Assembly (NCBI RefSeq): GCF_013204885.1
Contig: NZ_JABMKX010000001.1
Coordinates: 1 to 64,000, forward strand
Reading direction: 5' to 3'
DNA length: 64,000 bases
Source of the DNA: Paenibacillus tritici
Lineage (GTDB): Bacteria > Bacillota > Bacilli > Paenibacillales > Paenibacillaceae
The notes beneath the pieces are model-generated. The model worked only from the letters and a program-made list of their open reading frames with translations, ran no database searches and had not been told where the DNA came from. Shown here piece by piece: positions 52,342 to 61,142 of the stretch. Every line of letters starts with the position of its first letter. Position 1 is the stretch's first letter. The position numbers and the translations under genes were made by a program.

Positions 52342-53029
52342 TGAACGTATACCCTACCCCCCAGATCGTTTTGATCCACGTATTTTTGGTCTGCTCTTCG
52401 CCCAGCTTTTTGCGCAAGGTGCGGATATGTACCATCACAGTGTTCCCGCCTTCATAATAAGCCTCACCCCAGACCTGGCGGAACAGATGCTCTGCACTGA
52501 ATACTTTTTTGGGGTAGCTGGCGAGCAGATACAGAATATCGAATTCCTTCGGCGTCAGCTCAACGGGATTCCCGTACAGCGTCACCGAGCGGCGGTCCGG
52601 ATCTATCGTCAGGCCACCGGCTTCCACCACGGCCTTCTGCTCGGCAACCGGCTGATTCAGCTGCATGGAACGTCTAAGCTGCGCATTCACTCGGGCCACC
52701 AGCTCCATGGGGTTGAAGGGCTTGGTCATATAGTCATCGGCGCCGATGACAAGTCCGGTGATTTTATCCAGATCCGAAGTCTTCGCGCTCAGAAAAATAA
52801 TCGGCAGCCCATGCTGCTCACGGATCTGCCGGGTCACCTCATACCCGTCCAGCCCGGGCATCATGATATCCAGAATAGCCAGGTCGATATGCCTGGACTG
52901 GACCACCTGCACAGCCGCTGTGCCATTCGTAACCTTGATGGGATGATAGCCTTCCTTTTCCAAATGCAGTCCGATCAGATCGGCAATTTCCGCATCGTCA
53001 TCGGCGACAAGAATCGTAATTCGTTTCAT
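52334..53029 (-). CDS. vanR: Response regulator, VanR/OmpR type
   Basis: A 231-residue OmpR-family regulator. Receiver with Asp54 in LAILDIMMPGLDGYE; winged helix at about 135-229 with ELTPKEFDILYLLASYPKKVFSAEHLFRQVWGE. Together with the kinase it would control vanY and vanZ, which follow on the same strand. The start is ATG 53029; GAGAGATAATG precedes it. Confidence 0.92.
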   Translation of the reverse strand: MKRITILVADDDAEIADLIGLHLEKEGYHPIKVTNGTAAVQVVQSRHIDLAILDIMMPGLDGYEVTRQIREQHGLPIIFLSAKTSDLDKITGLVIGADDYMTKPFNPMELVARVNAQLRRSMQLNQPVAEQKAVVEAGGLTIDPDRRSVTLYGNPVELTPKEFDILYLLASYPKKVFSAEHLFRQVWGEAYYEGGNTVMVHIRTLRKKLGEEQTKNTWIKTIWGVGYTFNG

Positions 53030-53248
53030 TTCATTATCTCTCCTGTAGTGTCAGCATGAAATTATCCTTGATTGTGCGTCAATCCTAGTGTAACCTATCG
53101 GATATTGTTTCGCTAACTGCTATGATAGTAAGACTAACATTTTAAATACTTAATTTCGTAACAATTACCTGCGGGTATAGCCCGAAAGAGTCATACCGGA
53201 GCAAGTCCGGGAATGATAAAGTAATCCATAGTAATTAGGGAGGGGACA

Positions 53249-54121
53249 GTGACGTATACCCGGATTAAAGTGCTCATCCTGCTGATTCCGACCGTGATGG
53301 TCGGCATATGGGAATGGGTGCGGCATCAGTTCCTGATGTCGTACATTTCCATGGACACGGGAAACTACTTAACACCTGTATTGGTTTTTATGTTCAGTAT
53401 TATTCTGCTGCTGCCGCTCTTTCGGATCATGGAGCGGAACCAGCGGGAGCTGGAGCAGGAGCGGGCGGCAACAGGGGCGATGGAAGCGCGGGAGGCTCTG
53501 GCCAAGGAGCTGCATGACGGGATGGCGCAATCCCTGTTCCTGCTCTCCGTGCGGATTGACCGTCTGGAGCAGAGCCGTAAGGACGGCAGCGTCAGCGCGG
53601 ACAGTGTGGATCAGATCAAGAAGACCGTCCATGAGGTCAACCGTTATGTTCGTCAGGCAATTGCCAATCTGAAGGTGCCGGTCAGCGGTGAAGAGAGCTT
53701 TTCGCTGGAGCGATCCATTAAGGAGCAACTGGCCGGAATTGCCGGAGAAGTCATGATTGAGGTGTCGCTGGACTGGCATCTGGAGGAGCAGGCGCTGACG
53801 GCGGCGGAACAAGCGGAGCTGTTATCCTGTATCCGCGAAGCGATTATCAATGTGCGCAAGCATACACGTGCAGGCAGGGTGTCCGTGTCCGGACAGGGCA
53901 ATGAGCTCCATTGGACGGTGACCATTGCCGACAACGGTGCCGGGATTCAGCATGACGATCCTTTTGCGGTGATCGGGAGCTATGGCTTGCAGATTATGAG
54001 GGAACGGTCCCGCAGTATGGGCTGGAGGCTAGACATACAGTCAGGGAGTGACGGAACCACCGTGGAAATTGCCAAAGGAGGTGCGCAGAATGGAACGCTG
54101 CCGGGTACTGATCGTCGATGA
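53249..54121 (+). CDS. Sensor histidine kinase, NarL-partner (HisKA_3) type
   Basis: A 290-residue kinase: two membrane helices (about 7-25 and 42-60), coiled linker, then HisKA_3 with His89 in AKELHDGMAQSLFLLSVRIDRL and a short HATPase with DNGAGIQ and GSYGLQIMRERSRSMG. GTG 53249 with GGGAGGGG upstream. The gene overlaps the regulator gene by 32 bases. The signal is unknown; this type often watches the envelope or nitrate. Confidence 0.9.
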   Translation: MTYTRIKVLILLIPTVMVGIWEWVRHQFLMSYISMDTGNYLTPVLVFMFSIILLLPLFRIMERNQRELEQERAATGAMEAREALAKELHDGMAQSLFLLSVRIDRLEQSRKDGSVSADSVDQIKKTVHEVNRYVRQAIANLKVPVSGEESFSLERSIKEQLAGIAGEVMIEVSLDWHLEEQALTAAEQAELLSCIREAIINVRKHTRAGRVSVSGQGNELHWTVTIADNGAGIQHDDPFAVIGSYGLQIMRERSRSMGWRLDIQSGSDGTTVEIAKGGAQNGTLPGTDRR

Positions 54122-54755
54122 CCATGCACATGCACGTGAAGCGATGAGTGAGATTGTGGCGCTGGATGAACGGTTCGAAGTGATCGGCGCGGTTGCCAGC
54201 GGAGCGGAGGCCATCGTCTGGACCGGGCAATGGATGCCGGACCTGATCCTGATTGATATCGAAATGCCGGGAATGGATGGTCTGGAGACCACGCGCCGCA
54301 TTAAGCTGGAATATCCGTATGTGAAGATCGTCATCGTCACTGTATCGGATGAGATCTCGTATTTGTTTGAAGCGCTCAAGCAGGGGGCTCAGGGGTATCT
54401 CCTGAAGAATCTGGCTCCGTCCACCTGGATTGAATATTTGCTGGCTATTGTAAGTGAGGAGGTGCCGCTGAGCCGGGAGCTGGCTTTTCAGATTCTCAAG
54501 GAGTTCGCCGTTACCTCCGTCAAGGAGGAGCGGGAGGCATTAACGGCGCGGGAGAAGGAGATACTGGGCTGTGTGTCTTCAGGGTCCACCAATAAAGAGA
54601 TTGCGGCCACCCTCGGCATCTCCGAGCATACGGTCAAGAATCATCTTAAGAATATACTTCAAAAGCTTCAGCTTCAGAACCGCACGCAGCTTACCAGATA
54701 CGCGATGGAGCAGGGGCTGGCTTCGCGGGAGCGGGATTTTCCGGGGAAAAGATAG
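54090..54755 (+). CDS. NarL-family response regulator
   Basis: A 221-residue regulator: receiver with Asp56 in ILIDIEMPGMDG and a LuxR-type HTH at about 155-215 (LTAREKEILGCVSSGSTNKEIAATLGISEHTVKNHLKNIL). ATG 54090 with AAAGGAGGTG upstream is preferred to the in-frame start at 54048. Partner of the kinase before it; it may act on the YcnI gene next to it. Confidence 0.92.
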   Translation: MERCRVLIVDDHAHAREAMSEIVALDERFEVIGAVASGAEAIVWTGQWMPDLILIDIEMPGMDGLETTRRIKLEYPYVKIVIVTVSDEISYLFEALKQGAQGYLLKNLAPSTWIEYLLAIVSEEVPLSRELAFQILKEFAVTSVKEEREALTAREKEILGCVSSGSTNKEIAATLGISEHTVKNHLKNILQKLQLQNRTQLTRYAMEQGLASRERDFPGKR

Positions 54756-54813
54756 AGCTTAAGATAGCGTAGACAGTCCCAATATCCATTATTAGAGAAT
54801 AGGGGAGATTTCA

Positions 54814-55473
54814 TTGAATAGAATGTTTCGCAAAATAGCAGCACTGGCTGCACCGGCAGCCGCAGCACTGATGCTGTTCGCAGCCGTGGCGAGCGCCCAC
54901 GTAACCGTTAGTCCAGCGCAGTCCAGCACGGGGGCCTGGGAGACATATACGCTGAAAGTACCGTCTGAAAAGGACATCGCAACGGTGCGGATAGACCTGC
55001 GGATTCCGGCAGGCGCAGAGTTCAAGCAATACGAGGCCACACCCGGCTGGGAGGTAACGGTTGAGGGGAACAAGGTGAGCTGGATTGCGAAGGAAGGCGG
55101 CATACAGGCCGGACAGTTCCAGCGCTTCTACTTCACCGCCAAGAACCCGGATACCGCAGGCGATATTGCCTGGGATGCCTATCAGCATTATGCTGACGGC
55201 AGTCTGGTGCAATGGTCCGGCGAAGCTGGCTCGGAATCCCCGCATTCCATCACCGCCATCGCTGAAGCCTCCGGCAGCGCCGATGGCGGTCACGGCCACG
55301 GTGCCGCAGACAAGGCTAGCAATGATACCATGACAATGGACGAGCATCAGGCCATTGTGGACAATGAAGGCGCCAGCACCGGCACCTCGCCGATGCTCTA
55401 TATTACCCTCGGCATCTCGCTGGTGTCGTTCCTGCTGGCGGCCGTGGCTTTGCTTCGGGGGAAGAAGGAGTAG
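54814..55473 (+). CDS. YcnI-like DUF1775 copper-binding protein
   Basis: A 219-residue exported protein. The signal peptide ends AAVASA before His29, so the mature chain would start with His, as required for the Cu(II) brace of YcnI. DUF1775 follows (HVTVSPAQSSTGAWETYTLKVPSEKD, GWEVTVEGNKVSW), then a His/Gly-rich stretch (GGHGHGAA) and a C-terminal membrane helix near 190-210. TTG 54814 with GGGGAG six bases upstream. Unlike in B. subtilis, ycnJ and ycnK are not next to it. Confidence 0.88.
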   Translation: MNRMFRKIAALAAPAAAALMLFAAVASAHVTVSPAQSSTGAWETYTLKVPSEKDIATVRIDLRIPAGAEFKQYEATPGWEVTVEGNKVSWIAKEGGIQAGQFQRFYFTAKNPDTAGDIAWDAYQHYADGSLVQWSGEAGSESPHSITAIAEASGSADGGHGHGAADKASNDTMTMDEHQAIVDNEGASTGTSPMLYITLGISLVSFLLAAVALLRGKKE

Positions 55474-55520
55474 GCCACTTGGTATGAGATAGGTCAGAGT
55501 GGAGCGACCTGATTAAATAG

Positions 55521-55566
55521 AGAGAACCCTGTATCAGAAGGTGTAACCTTCCGGTGCAGGGTTCTT
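55521..55566 (+). terminator. Terminator after YcnI gene
   Basis: AGAACCCTG pairs with CAGGGTTCT around an AGAAGGTGTAACCTTC inner hairpin, then TTTG. Confidence 0.8.
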
Positions 55567-55717
55567 TGTACTTTAAATCTGGTTATATTCTGAATTATCC
55601 GGGGATGGGTAACAAGATTTGTGCTAGGTGATTATTTAGATAAATTATCCTCTTTGTTAAACATATAAAACTCTCTTTTTAATTTGAAAATGGTGTATAA
55701 AATTGAAGGGGCACTTT

Positions 55718-55753
55718 AAGACCCTATGTAAGTTACATGGGGTTCTTTATTCT
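55718..55753 (+). terminator. Terminator-like hairpin in gene-free AT-rich DNA
   Basis: AGACCCTATGTAA-G-TTACATGGGGTTCTTTATT is a strong hairpin with a T-rich tail, but no gene lies in the 150 bases before it. It probably belonged to a gene that has since been lost. Bases 55567-55717 show nothing else. Confidence 0.6.
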
Positions 55754-55795
55754 ATGAAGAGTGTGGTTTAAGATCATCAACCGAGAATTTGTTGA

Positions 55796-56019
55796 TCAAG
55801 CAAATTTGGTACGCGGCGACAGACTACTGGTGAAGATGTGGAGTCAGGAACTTTGATAAGATTCGGCGGCGCTTATCGAATTGATAGTTTACCAGTGGGA
55901 TTGAATGTTATTCAACATGAAAACGAGCTGAGCATTACGAAATAGTTCCTTCCTACAATATGAATGCTGATCAATATCAAAAGTTATTAAATCAAATAGT
56001 AGTTTCACCAACAAATTAG
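55796..56019 (+). pseudogene. Remnant of a polymorphic toxin C-terminus
   Basis: The frame from 55796 reads SSKFGTRRQTTGEDVESGTL, then IRFGGAYRIDSLPVGLNVIQ and on to HENELSITK before a stop; shifting frame near 55926 continues EHYEIVPSYNMNADQYQKLL, then NQIVVSPTN and a stop at 56017-56019. The whole resembles the tail of RHS/LXG-type secreted toxins, which end in an EIVP-type strand and a YQKLLNQI helix. No start, no delivery domain and a frameshift: it is a broken fragment. It is followed at once by small immunity-like genes. Confidence 0.6.
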
Positions 56020-56021
56020 AA

Positions 56022-56369
56022 TTGGGGGGGGATGTATGGATAACATCAAAGTTTTTTTTAGATGATACGGAACTTGCAGAATTTGAGGGAAATAGCAAGG
56101 GGTACAGAAATGATGTTTATGTTGAGGTACTGAACAAGTTATTTAACATAAAGGTCTATGATATAGTAAGGCTTCAACAGGATCATGAATTAGAATTAGA
56201 GACATATGGGTATTATTCAGGAGAACCTAATCTAGTTCTAGTAAAAGATGTGAGTAAAGCGGAGATCGAATTTGTTGTGAGAAAGTTATATGAACAGAAA
56301 TATTTTGAAATTGTAAAGCCAGTGGATGATAAGAATATTTATGAATTTTTTAATTTAAACATAGAATAA
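56022..56369 (+). CDS. Immunity-like small protein, apparently frameshifted at a T8 run
   Basis: About 110 residues, acidic, AT-rich; not assigned to a family but typical in size and position of an immunity protein behind a toxin tail. The natural start is ATG 56036 (MDNIKVFF), preceded by GGGGGGG, but that frame stops after nine codons, just behind a run of eight T at 56052-56059. With seven T the reading would continue as LDDTELAEFEGNSKGY. The open frame reported here begins at TTG 56022 in the downstream frame. Either a slippage-prone switch, a dying gene or a sequencing error. Confidence 0.5.
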   Translation: MGGDVWITSKFFLDDTELAEFEGNSKGYRNDVYVEVLNKLFNIKVYDIVRLQQDHELELETYGYYSGEPNLVLVKDVSKAEIEFVVRKLYEQKYFEIVKPVDDKNIYEFFNLNIE

Positions 56370-56416
56370 TTTCATCGAATTGTAACTCAAAGAACTCAAC
56401 TTAGTATTCTATAAGG

Positions 56417-56460
56417 CTAAACCACAGTGAGTTACTGACTCCATGTGGTTTTTCTTTTAG
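56417..56460 (+). terminator. Terminator after immunity-like gene
   Basis: AACCACA pairs with TGTGGTT around a GAGT-TACT-GACTC inner hairpin, followed by TTTCTTTTAG. Confidence 0.75.
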
Positions 56461-56541
56461 AAAAAAATTATCTTAATATGAAAATGGTATAGATACAACA
56501 ATCCGAATAAATATGGAAAATAGTTTTAGAGAGGAGCTAAT

Positions 56542-57195
56542 ATGCACGAAAACACACTTATTTATATTAAAGAAATATTGGGAAGAGACCACTCAAAAGG
56601 AGAGAAAATAATATCAGAGTTAAATAATTATATTTCCCAGTTGGAAGTTGGGGAGCAGGCAGAGTTGCATGGAGAACTTTCTAAACATGAATTAAATCGC
56701 CTTTATAAAGTGCTAAGCTCAATTGTTATGTCACCTACAGCCAAAGAGCATATTACTTGGTTTTACTTTAAACTTAAATGTGAAGATAACAGTTCCGAAT
56801 TCTTAAATACAGAATTAGTTAACGAGATGATTGTTAGCTATAAACAACATAAATATTTAGGGATTGAAAGTCTTATTATAGATGCTATAAAGTCAGAAAA
56901 AATAAATCCCCAGTTACTTCTATCATTGGGTATGGAATTCACCAGTAAGGCGTTTAAGAAAGAACTAGCAACTTATAAATGTAGAGAAACAGTAAGAAAA
57001 GGCGGCAGACTGAATAAAGAACAAGTTGTCAAATTGCTGGAATATAGATCTTATAGGTCACTTGAGTATGCTTTAGATTGCAATGCTATTACAAAAGACG
57101 GATTATTAGAGTTTAGAAAACCTGTTGACAATGAAAACGATAGAAAAGCTAAAGAAAATTTATTTAATAAGGCTCAGAACCAGCCTCATATTTAA
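56542..57195 (+). CDS. Unknown protein in the toxin-immunity remnant region
   Basis: A 217-residue, largely helical, charged protein with no signal peptide or membrane segment. AT-rich codons set it apart from genes on either side. AGAGAGGAG precedes ATG 56542. Position between an immunity-like gene and a colicin-type immunity gene suggests an immunity role, but no family is recognised. Confidence 0.6.
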   Translation: MHENTLIYIKEILGRDHSKGEKIISELNNYISQLEVGEQAELHGELSKHELNRLYKVLSSIVMSPTAKEHITWFYFKLKCEDNSSEFLNTELVNEMIVSYKQHKYLGIESLIIDAIKSEKINPQLLLSLGMEFTSKAFKKELATYKCRETVRKGGRLNKEQVVKLLEYRSYRSLEYALDCNAITKDGLLEFRKPVDNENDRKAKENLFNKAQNQPHI

Positions 57196-57282
57196 AAAAA
57201 ATTAGTGGGGTGCTCCATGGACAGAAGTGAAAATGGGAATAGCTCAAAGTTAGGTATTTGGTACATAAAAGGAGGCTTCCGA

Positions 57283-57510
57283 GTGCCGCTTACAAAAGAA
57301 CAACTGATCGAACTCGTAACCAAGATCGTTAACGCCGAAGGAACAGAGGCAGAGCTGGACCAATGGCTGGAGATCGTTGTGAGAAACGTGCCTCACCCCG
57401 GCGTGAGTGATCTGATCTTCTGGAATGAGCCGGAGCTGACGCCGGAGGAGATTATAGATGCTGCGTTAGTGTATCAGCCGATTGTGCTGTCGCCCCCAAT
57501 GGAGAACTAG
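57283..57510 (+). CDS. Colicin/pyocin-type bacteriocin immunity protein
   Basis: A 75-residue acidic four-helix protein of the Colicin_Pyocin immunity family (PF01320): LTKEQLIELVTKIVNAEGTE, VRNVPHPGVSDLIFWNE and LTPEEIIDAALVYQP are the conserved helices and the PHPxVSDLIF exosite. Members bind and block HNH DNase toxins. GTG 57283 with AAAGGAGG upstream is the start; a longer in-frame reading from ATG 57217 or earlier adds a non-family leader. No matching DNase gene remains, so it is an orphan. Confidence 0.85.
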   Translation: MPLTKEQLIELVTKIVNAEGTEAELDQWLEIVVRNVPHPGVSDLIFWNEPELTPEEIIDAALVYQPIVLSPPMEN

Positions 57511-57520
57511 CGCTAGAACT

Positions 57521-57552
57521 GCCTTGCGATTGCTGATCGCGAGGTTTTTTTG
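57521..57552 (+). terminator. Terminator after immunity gene
   Basis: CCTTGCGAT-TGCTG-ATCGCGAGG hairpin followed by T7. Confidence 0.85.
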
Positions 57553-57582
57553 TGTACTGCTCTATCGCAAATATCGTCAAAT

Positions 57583-57637
57583 GAGAAAACGGTACGATAA
57601 CAGATGACAATTTTCACACATAATCAACCGTTTTCTC
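57583..57637. promoter_or_regulatory. Inverted repeat before GH74 gene
   Basis: GAGAAAACGGT at 57583-57593 and ACCGTTTTCTC at 57627-57637 form a perfect 11-bp inverted repeat around 33 bases, just upstream of the likely promoter. It may be an operator pair or a hairpin. Confidence 0.55.
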
Positions 57638-57661
57638 TCACGGGGCGGGTAGGACAGGTTA

Positions 57662-57680
57662 TATAATGAAAGCGTTATCA
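57662..57680 (+). promoter_or_regulatory. -10 box overlapping a consensus cre site
   Basis: TATAAT at 57662-57667 shares its last T with TGAAAGCGTTATCA at 57667-57680, which fits the CcpA consensus TGWAANCGNTNWCA at every position. A cre at the transcription start is a typical repressing position. No good -35 box is seen. Confidence 0.75.
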
Positions 57681-57705
57681 AAGTATGCTATGGGAGGTAG
57701 GAATC

Positions 57706-60700
57706 ATGACTCGAAAACGTATCCGAAGACTAGGAATACTCGTCCTGCTGACAGCGATGTCAGGCTCTTTGTTTAACGTTGCTCCCGCTGTAACCCATGC
57801 CGCAGCCAGTGAAGACTACAGCTGGAACAGTGTGGTTACCGGGGCGGGCGGCGGTTTTGTGCCGGGGATTATTTTCAACCAGAGTGAACCGGATCTGATC
57901 TATGCGCGGACGGATATTGGCGGGGCTTACCGCTGGAATGAGGCGAGCGGGAGCTGGATTCCGCTGAATGATACCGTCGGCTGGGTGGACTGGAACAAGA
58001 ACGGTGTAGACGCGCTGGCTACCGATCCGGTTGATCCGGACAAGGTGTATATGGCAACCGGGACGTACACGAATTCCTGGGATGGCAATGGTCAAATTAT
58101 GCGCTCCAGCGACCGGGGGGATACATGGCAATCCACGCCGCTTCCGTTCAAGGTGGGAGGTAATATGCCTGGACGTTCAGCCGGAGAACGGCTGGTGATT
58201 GACCCGAATAAGAACAGTATCCTGTTCTTCGGGGCGCGGAGCGGGAACGGCCTTTGGAAGAGTGTGGACTCCGGGGTGACCTGGTCCAAGGTTACCTCCT
58301 TCACTAACGTAGGGACGTATGTCCAGAATCCTGCGAATGAGTATCAGAGTGATATCGTGGGCCTGTCCTGGATTACTTTTGATAAAAGCACGGGCTCTGC
58401 TGGACAAGCTACCCAGACGATCTATGTCGGAGTCGCAGATACGGCCGAAAGTGTGTTCCGCAGCACGGATGGAGGAGCAACCTGGTCGGCGCTGCCGGGT
58501 CAGCCGGTAGGCTTGCTTCCGCATCATGGGGAGCTGTCCGCAACCGGCGATCTGTACCTTACCTACAGTGACGGGGTCGGGCCGTATGACGGACGCAAGG
58601 GTGAGGTCTGGAAATATAACACAACCAGCGGCGTCTGGAAAAACATCAGCCCGTCGACCGGAGCTGACAACTTCTACGGCTTCGGGGGGCTTGCACTGGA
58701 TGCCCAGCATCCGAATACGCTTATGGTCGCCAGCCTTAATGCCTGGTGGCCGGACGAGGTGATCTTCCGCAGCAAGGACGTCGGGGAGACCTGGCGCCGG
58801 ATCTGGGACTGGGGCAGTTATCCGGAACGTAATTATAAGTTCGAGATGGATATCACGGCGGCCCAATGGCTTGATCACGGATTGACCTCAACTTCCCTTG
58901 ATCCCGCGCCAAAGCTGGGCTGGATGATGGGGGATCTGGAGATTGACCCGTTCAACTCGGATCGGATGATGTACGGTACAGGTGCTACAATCTACGGTAC
59001 GAATAATCTGGGGGCCTGGGATACCGGCGGCAAGGTTAAAATATCCGTGATGGCCAAGGGAGTAGAAGAGACTGCGGTGCTGGGGCTGATCAGCCCGCCG
59101 GCGGGCGCTCATCTGATTACTGCGCTTGGCGATGTGTCCGGCTTCCGGTATGAGGATCTAACAGCGGCCCCGGTCAAGTTCCAGACCAGCCCTTCCTGGG
59201 CCAGCACGAACAGTATCGATTATGCGGAGCTGGACCCGGCCTATGTTGTCCGTGTCGGCGGTGTGGACAAAGAGAAATATCCGAACGGTAAGTCGATTGG
59301 GATCTCGAATGACAACGGAAAAAACTGGTACATGCCGAATGCAGAACCCTCCAAAGGAGGCAGTACCACGGTAGGGCAGGGTCAGGTAGCTGTATCTGCC
59401 AGTGGGAATGCGCTTCTGTGGAGCACCTCGGATATCGGGATCTTTTACTCCAAGTCAGGCGGCAACTCCTGGACAGCGAGCAGCGGAATTCCTGCCGGAG
59501 CGAAGATAGCATCCGACCGGGTGAATCCGAATAAATTCTATGGCTTCTATGAGGGTAAGCTCTATGTCAGTACAGATAGCGGAGCCGCCTTCACAGCTAC
59601 GGCTGCGACCGGCTTGCCAGCCAATAACGTGAACGGCCTCCAGCCGAGCCAGGCGCAAGTGAGCCTGAAGGCCATGCCGGGCGTGGAAGGCGATATCTGG
59701 TTTGCCGGCGGACATCCGCAGGATAAGTATGGCATATGGCATTCTACGAACTCCGGGGCAAGCTTCACTAAGTTGAGCAATGTGGAAGAAGCGGACCTGA
59801 TCGGGTTCGGAAAGGCCGCGCCGGGTGAGAATTATATGGCACTCTATACGGTAGCCCAGATTGATGGCGTTAGAGGAGTCTTCCGTTCGGATGACGCTGG
59901 AGCCAGCTGGGTGCGGATTAATGATGATAATCATCAGTATGCCAGAATCAACATGGCGATTACAGGAGATCCGCGGATCTATGGACGCGTGTATCTGGGA
60001 ACCAACGGACGCGGAACCTTATACGCTGACCCGGTGAACGCACCGGTTACAGGCGCTACCATTACGCCAGTCAGCGCGGGTTTTGACAAGAAGAGCGGGA
60101 ATCAGAGCGATATCGGAGTGACGATGACGCTGAACGGGAACACCTTAACCTCTATTAAGAACGGAGCGGCAACGTTAACAGCCGGAACGGATTACACGGT
60201 CACTGGTTCGGCAGTGACCATTCACAAGGCCTATCTGGCCGCGCAGGCTGTGGGTACAACCACGCTGAGCTTTCACTTCAGCGCCGGAGCCTCTAAGACC
60301 CTGGCGGTTACGGTAGTGGATACGTCCACAACAGCCACAGATTCAGCGATTACGCCAGTCAGCGCGGGCTTTGACAAGAAGAGCGGGAATCAGAGCGATA
60401 TCGAAGTGACGATGACGCTGAACGGGAACACCTTAACCTCTATCAAGAACGGAGCGGCAACGTTGACGGCTGGAACGGATTACACCGTGAGCGGTTCGGC
60501 AGTGACGATTCACAAGGTCTATCTGGCCGCGCAGGCTGTGGGTACAACCACGCTGAGCTTCAACTTCAGTGCCGGAGCCGCGAAGACCCTGGCGGTCACG
60601 GTAGCGGATACGACAGCGCCAGCGGATGGCGGGCTTAAAGTTCAGATGTACAATAGCAGCCAGGCGGCTGCGGTTAATGCGCTGAGCCCGCGGATTAAGC

Positions 60701-61083
60701 TGGTGAATACCGGAACGGCTGCGGTATCACTGGGGGATGTGAAGCTCAGATATTATTACACCAGTGACGGTGAGCAGGCTCAGAATTTCTTCTGTGACTG
60801 GTCACAGGTGGGAAGTGAGAATGTCACGGGAACGTTTGTGAAGCTTCCGGCTGCCTTGAGCGGAGCGGATTATTATATGGAGCTTGGCTTCAATAGTGCC
60901 GCTGGCTCACTGGCCCCGGGAGCAAGCATAGATATTCAACTGCGTGCGTCCAAAGCGGATTGGAGCAATTATACCCAGACTGAGGATTATTCCTTCAATC
61001 CAGCAGGTACGGCTTATGCAGATTGGGCCAAGCTTCCGGCTTATATATCCGGCAGTCTCGTATGGGGCAACGAACCGTCTTAA
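57706..61083 (+). CDS. GH74 xyloglucanase with two X2 modules and CBM3
   Basis: A 1125-residue secreted enzyme. Signal peptide to about residue 35 (VTHAAAS). GH74 domain (about 38-775): two seven-bladed beta-propellers with repeated SSDRGDTWQS and STDGGATWSA and SNDNGKNWYM turns; a catalytic Asp is expected in IYARTDIGGAYRW. Two near-identical X2 modules (about 785-880 and 882-975) and a C-terminal CBM3 for cellulose (about 980-1125, SPRIKLVNTGTAAVSLGDV). It cleaves xyloglucan in plant cell walls. ATG 57706 with GGGAGG; the upstream in-frame start at 57685 is rejected. Confidence 0.93.
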   Translation: MTRKRIRRLGILVLLTAMSGSLFNVAPAVTHAAASEDYSWNSVVTGAGGGFVPGIIFNQSEPDLIYARTDIGGAYRWNEASGSWIPLNDTVGWVDWNKNGVDALATDPVDPDKVYMATGTYTNSWDGNGQIMRSSDRGDTWQSTPLPFKVGGNMPGRSAGERLVIDPNKNSILFFGARSGNGLWKSVDSGVTWSKVTSFTNVGTYVQNPANEYQSDIVGLSWITFDKSTGSAGQATQTIYVGVADTAESVFRSTDGGATWSALPGQPVGLLPHHGELSATGDLYLTYSDGVGPYDGRKGEVWKYNTTSGVWKNISPSTGADNFYGFGGLALDAQHPNTLMVASLNAWWPDEVIFRSKDVGETWRRIWDWGSYPERNYKFEMDITAAQWLDHGLTSTSLDPAPKLGWMMGDLEIDPFNSDRMMYGTGATIYGTNNLGAWDTGGKVKISVMAKGVEETAVLGLISPPAGAHLITALGDVSGFRYEDLTAAPVKFQTSPSWASTNSIDYAELDPAYVVRVGGVDKEKYPNGKSIGISNDNGKNWYMPNAEPSKGGSTTVGQGQVAVSASGNALLWSTSDIGIFYSKSGGNSWTASSGIPAGAKIASDRVNPNKFYGFYEGKLYVSTDSGAAFTATAATGLPANNVNGLQPSQAQVSLKAMPGVEGDIWFAGGHPQDKYGIWHSTNSGASFTKLSNVEEADLIGFGKAAPGENYMALYTVAQIDGVRGVFRSDDAGASWVRINDDNHQYARINMAITGDPRIYGRVYLGTNGRGTLYADPVNAPVTGATITPVSAGFDKKSGNQSDIGVTMTLNGNTLTSIKNGAATLTAGTDYTVTGSAVTIHKAYLAAQAVGTTTLSFHFSAGASKTLAVTVVDTSTTATDSAITPVSAGFDKKSGNQSDIEVTMTLNGNTLTSIKNGAATLTAGTDYTVSGSAVTIHKVYLAAQAVGTTTLSFNFSAGAAKTLAVTVADTTAPADGGLKVQMYNSSQAAAVNALSPRIKLVNTGTAAVSLGDVKLRYYYTSDGEQAQNFFCDWSQVGSENVTGTFVKLPAALSGADYYMELGFNSAAGSLAPGASIDIQLRASKADWSNYTQTEDYSFNPAGTAYADWAKLPAYISGSLVWGNEPS
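60061..60609 (+). repeat. Internal tandem duplication encoding the two X2 modules
   Basis: 60061-60321 and 60349-60609 are about 261-bp copies offset by 288 bp, with most differences silent or single. Long identical runs show recent duplication or gene conversion. Confidence 0.9.
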
Positions 61084-61142
61084 CCGGGATCACGGACCCT
61101 CAGCAGCAGTGATCGTGTCATGCATGATTGTTTAGTATAATC

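Noticed and set aside
49770..53029. Full vancomycin-resistance cassette
   Set aside because: vanH, vanA/B and vanX are absent; only regulator, sensor, vanY and vanZ types are present.
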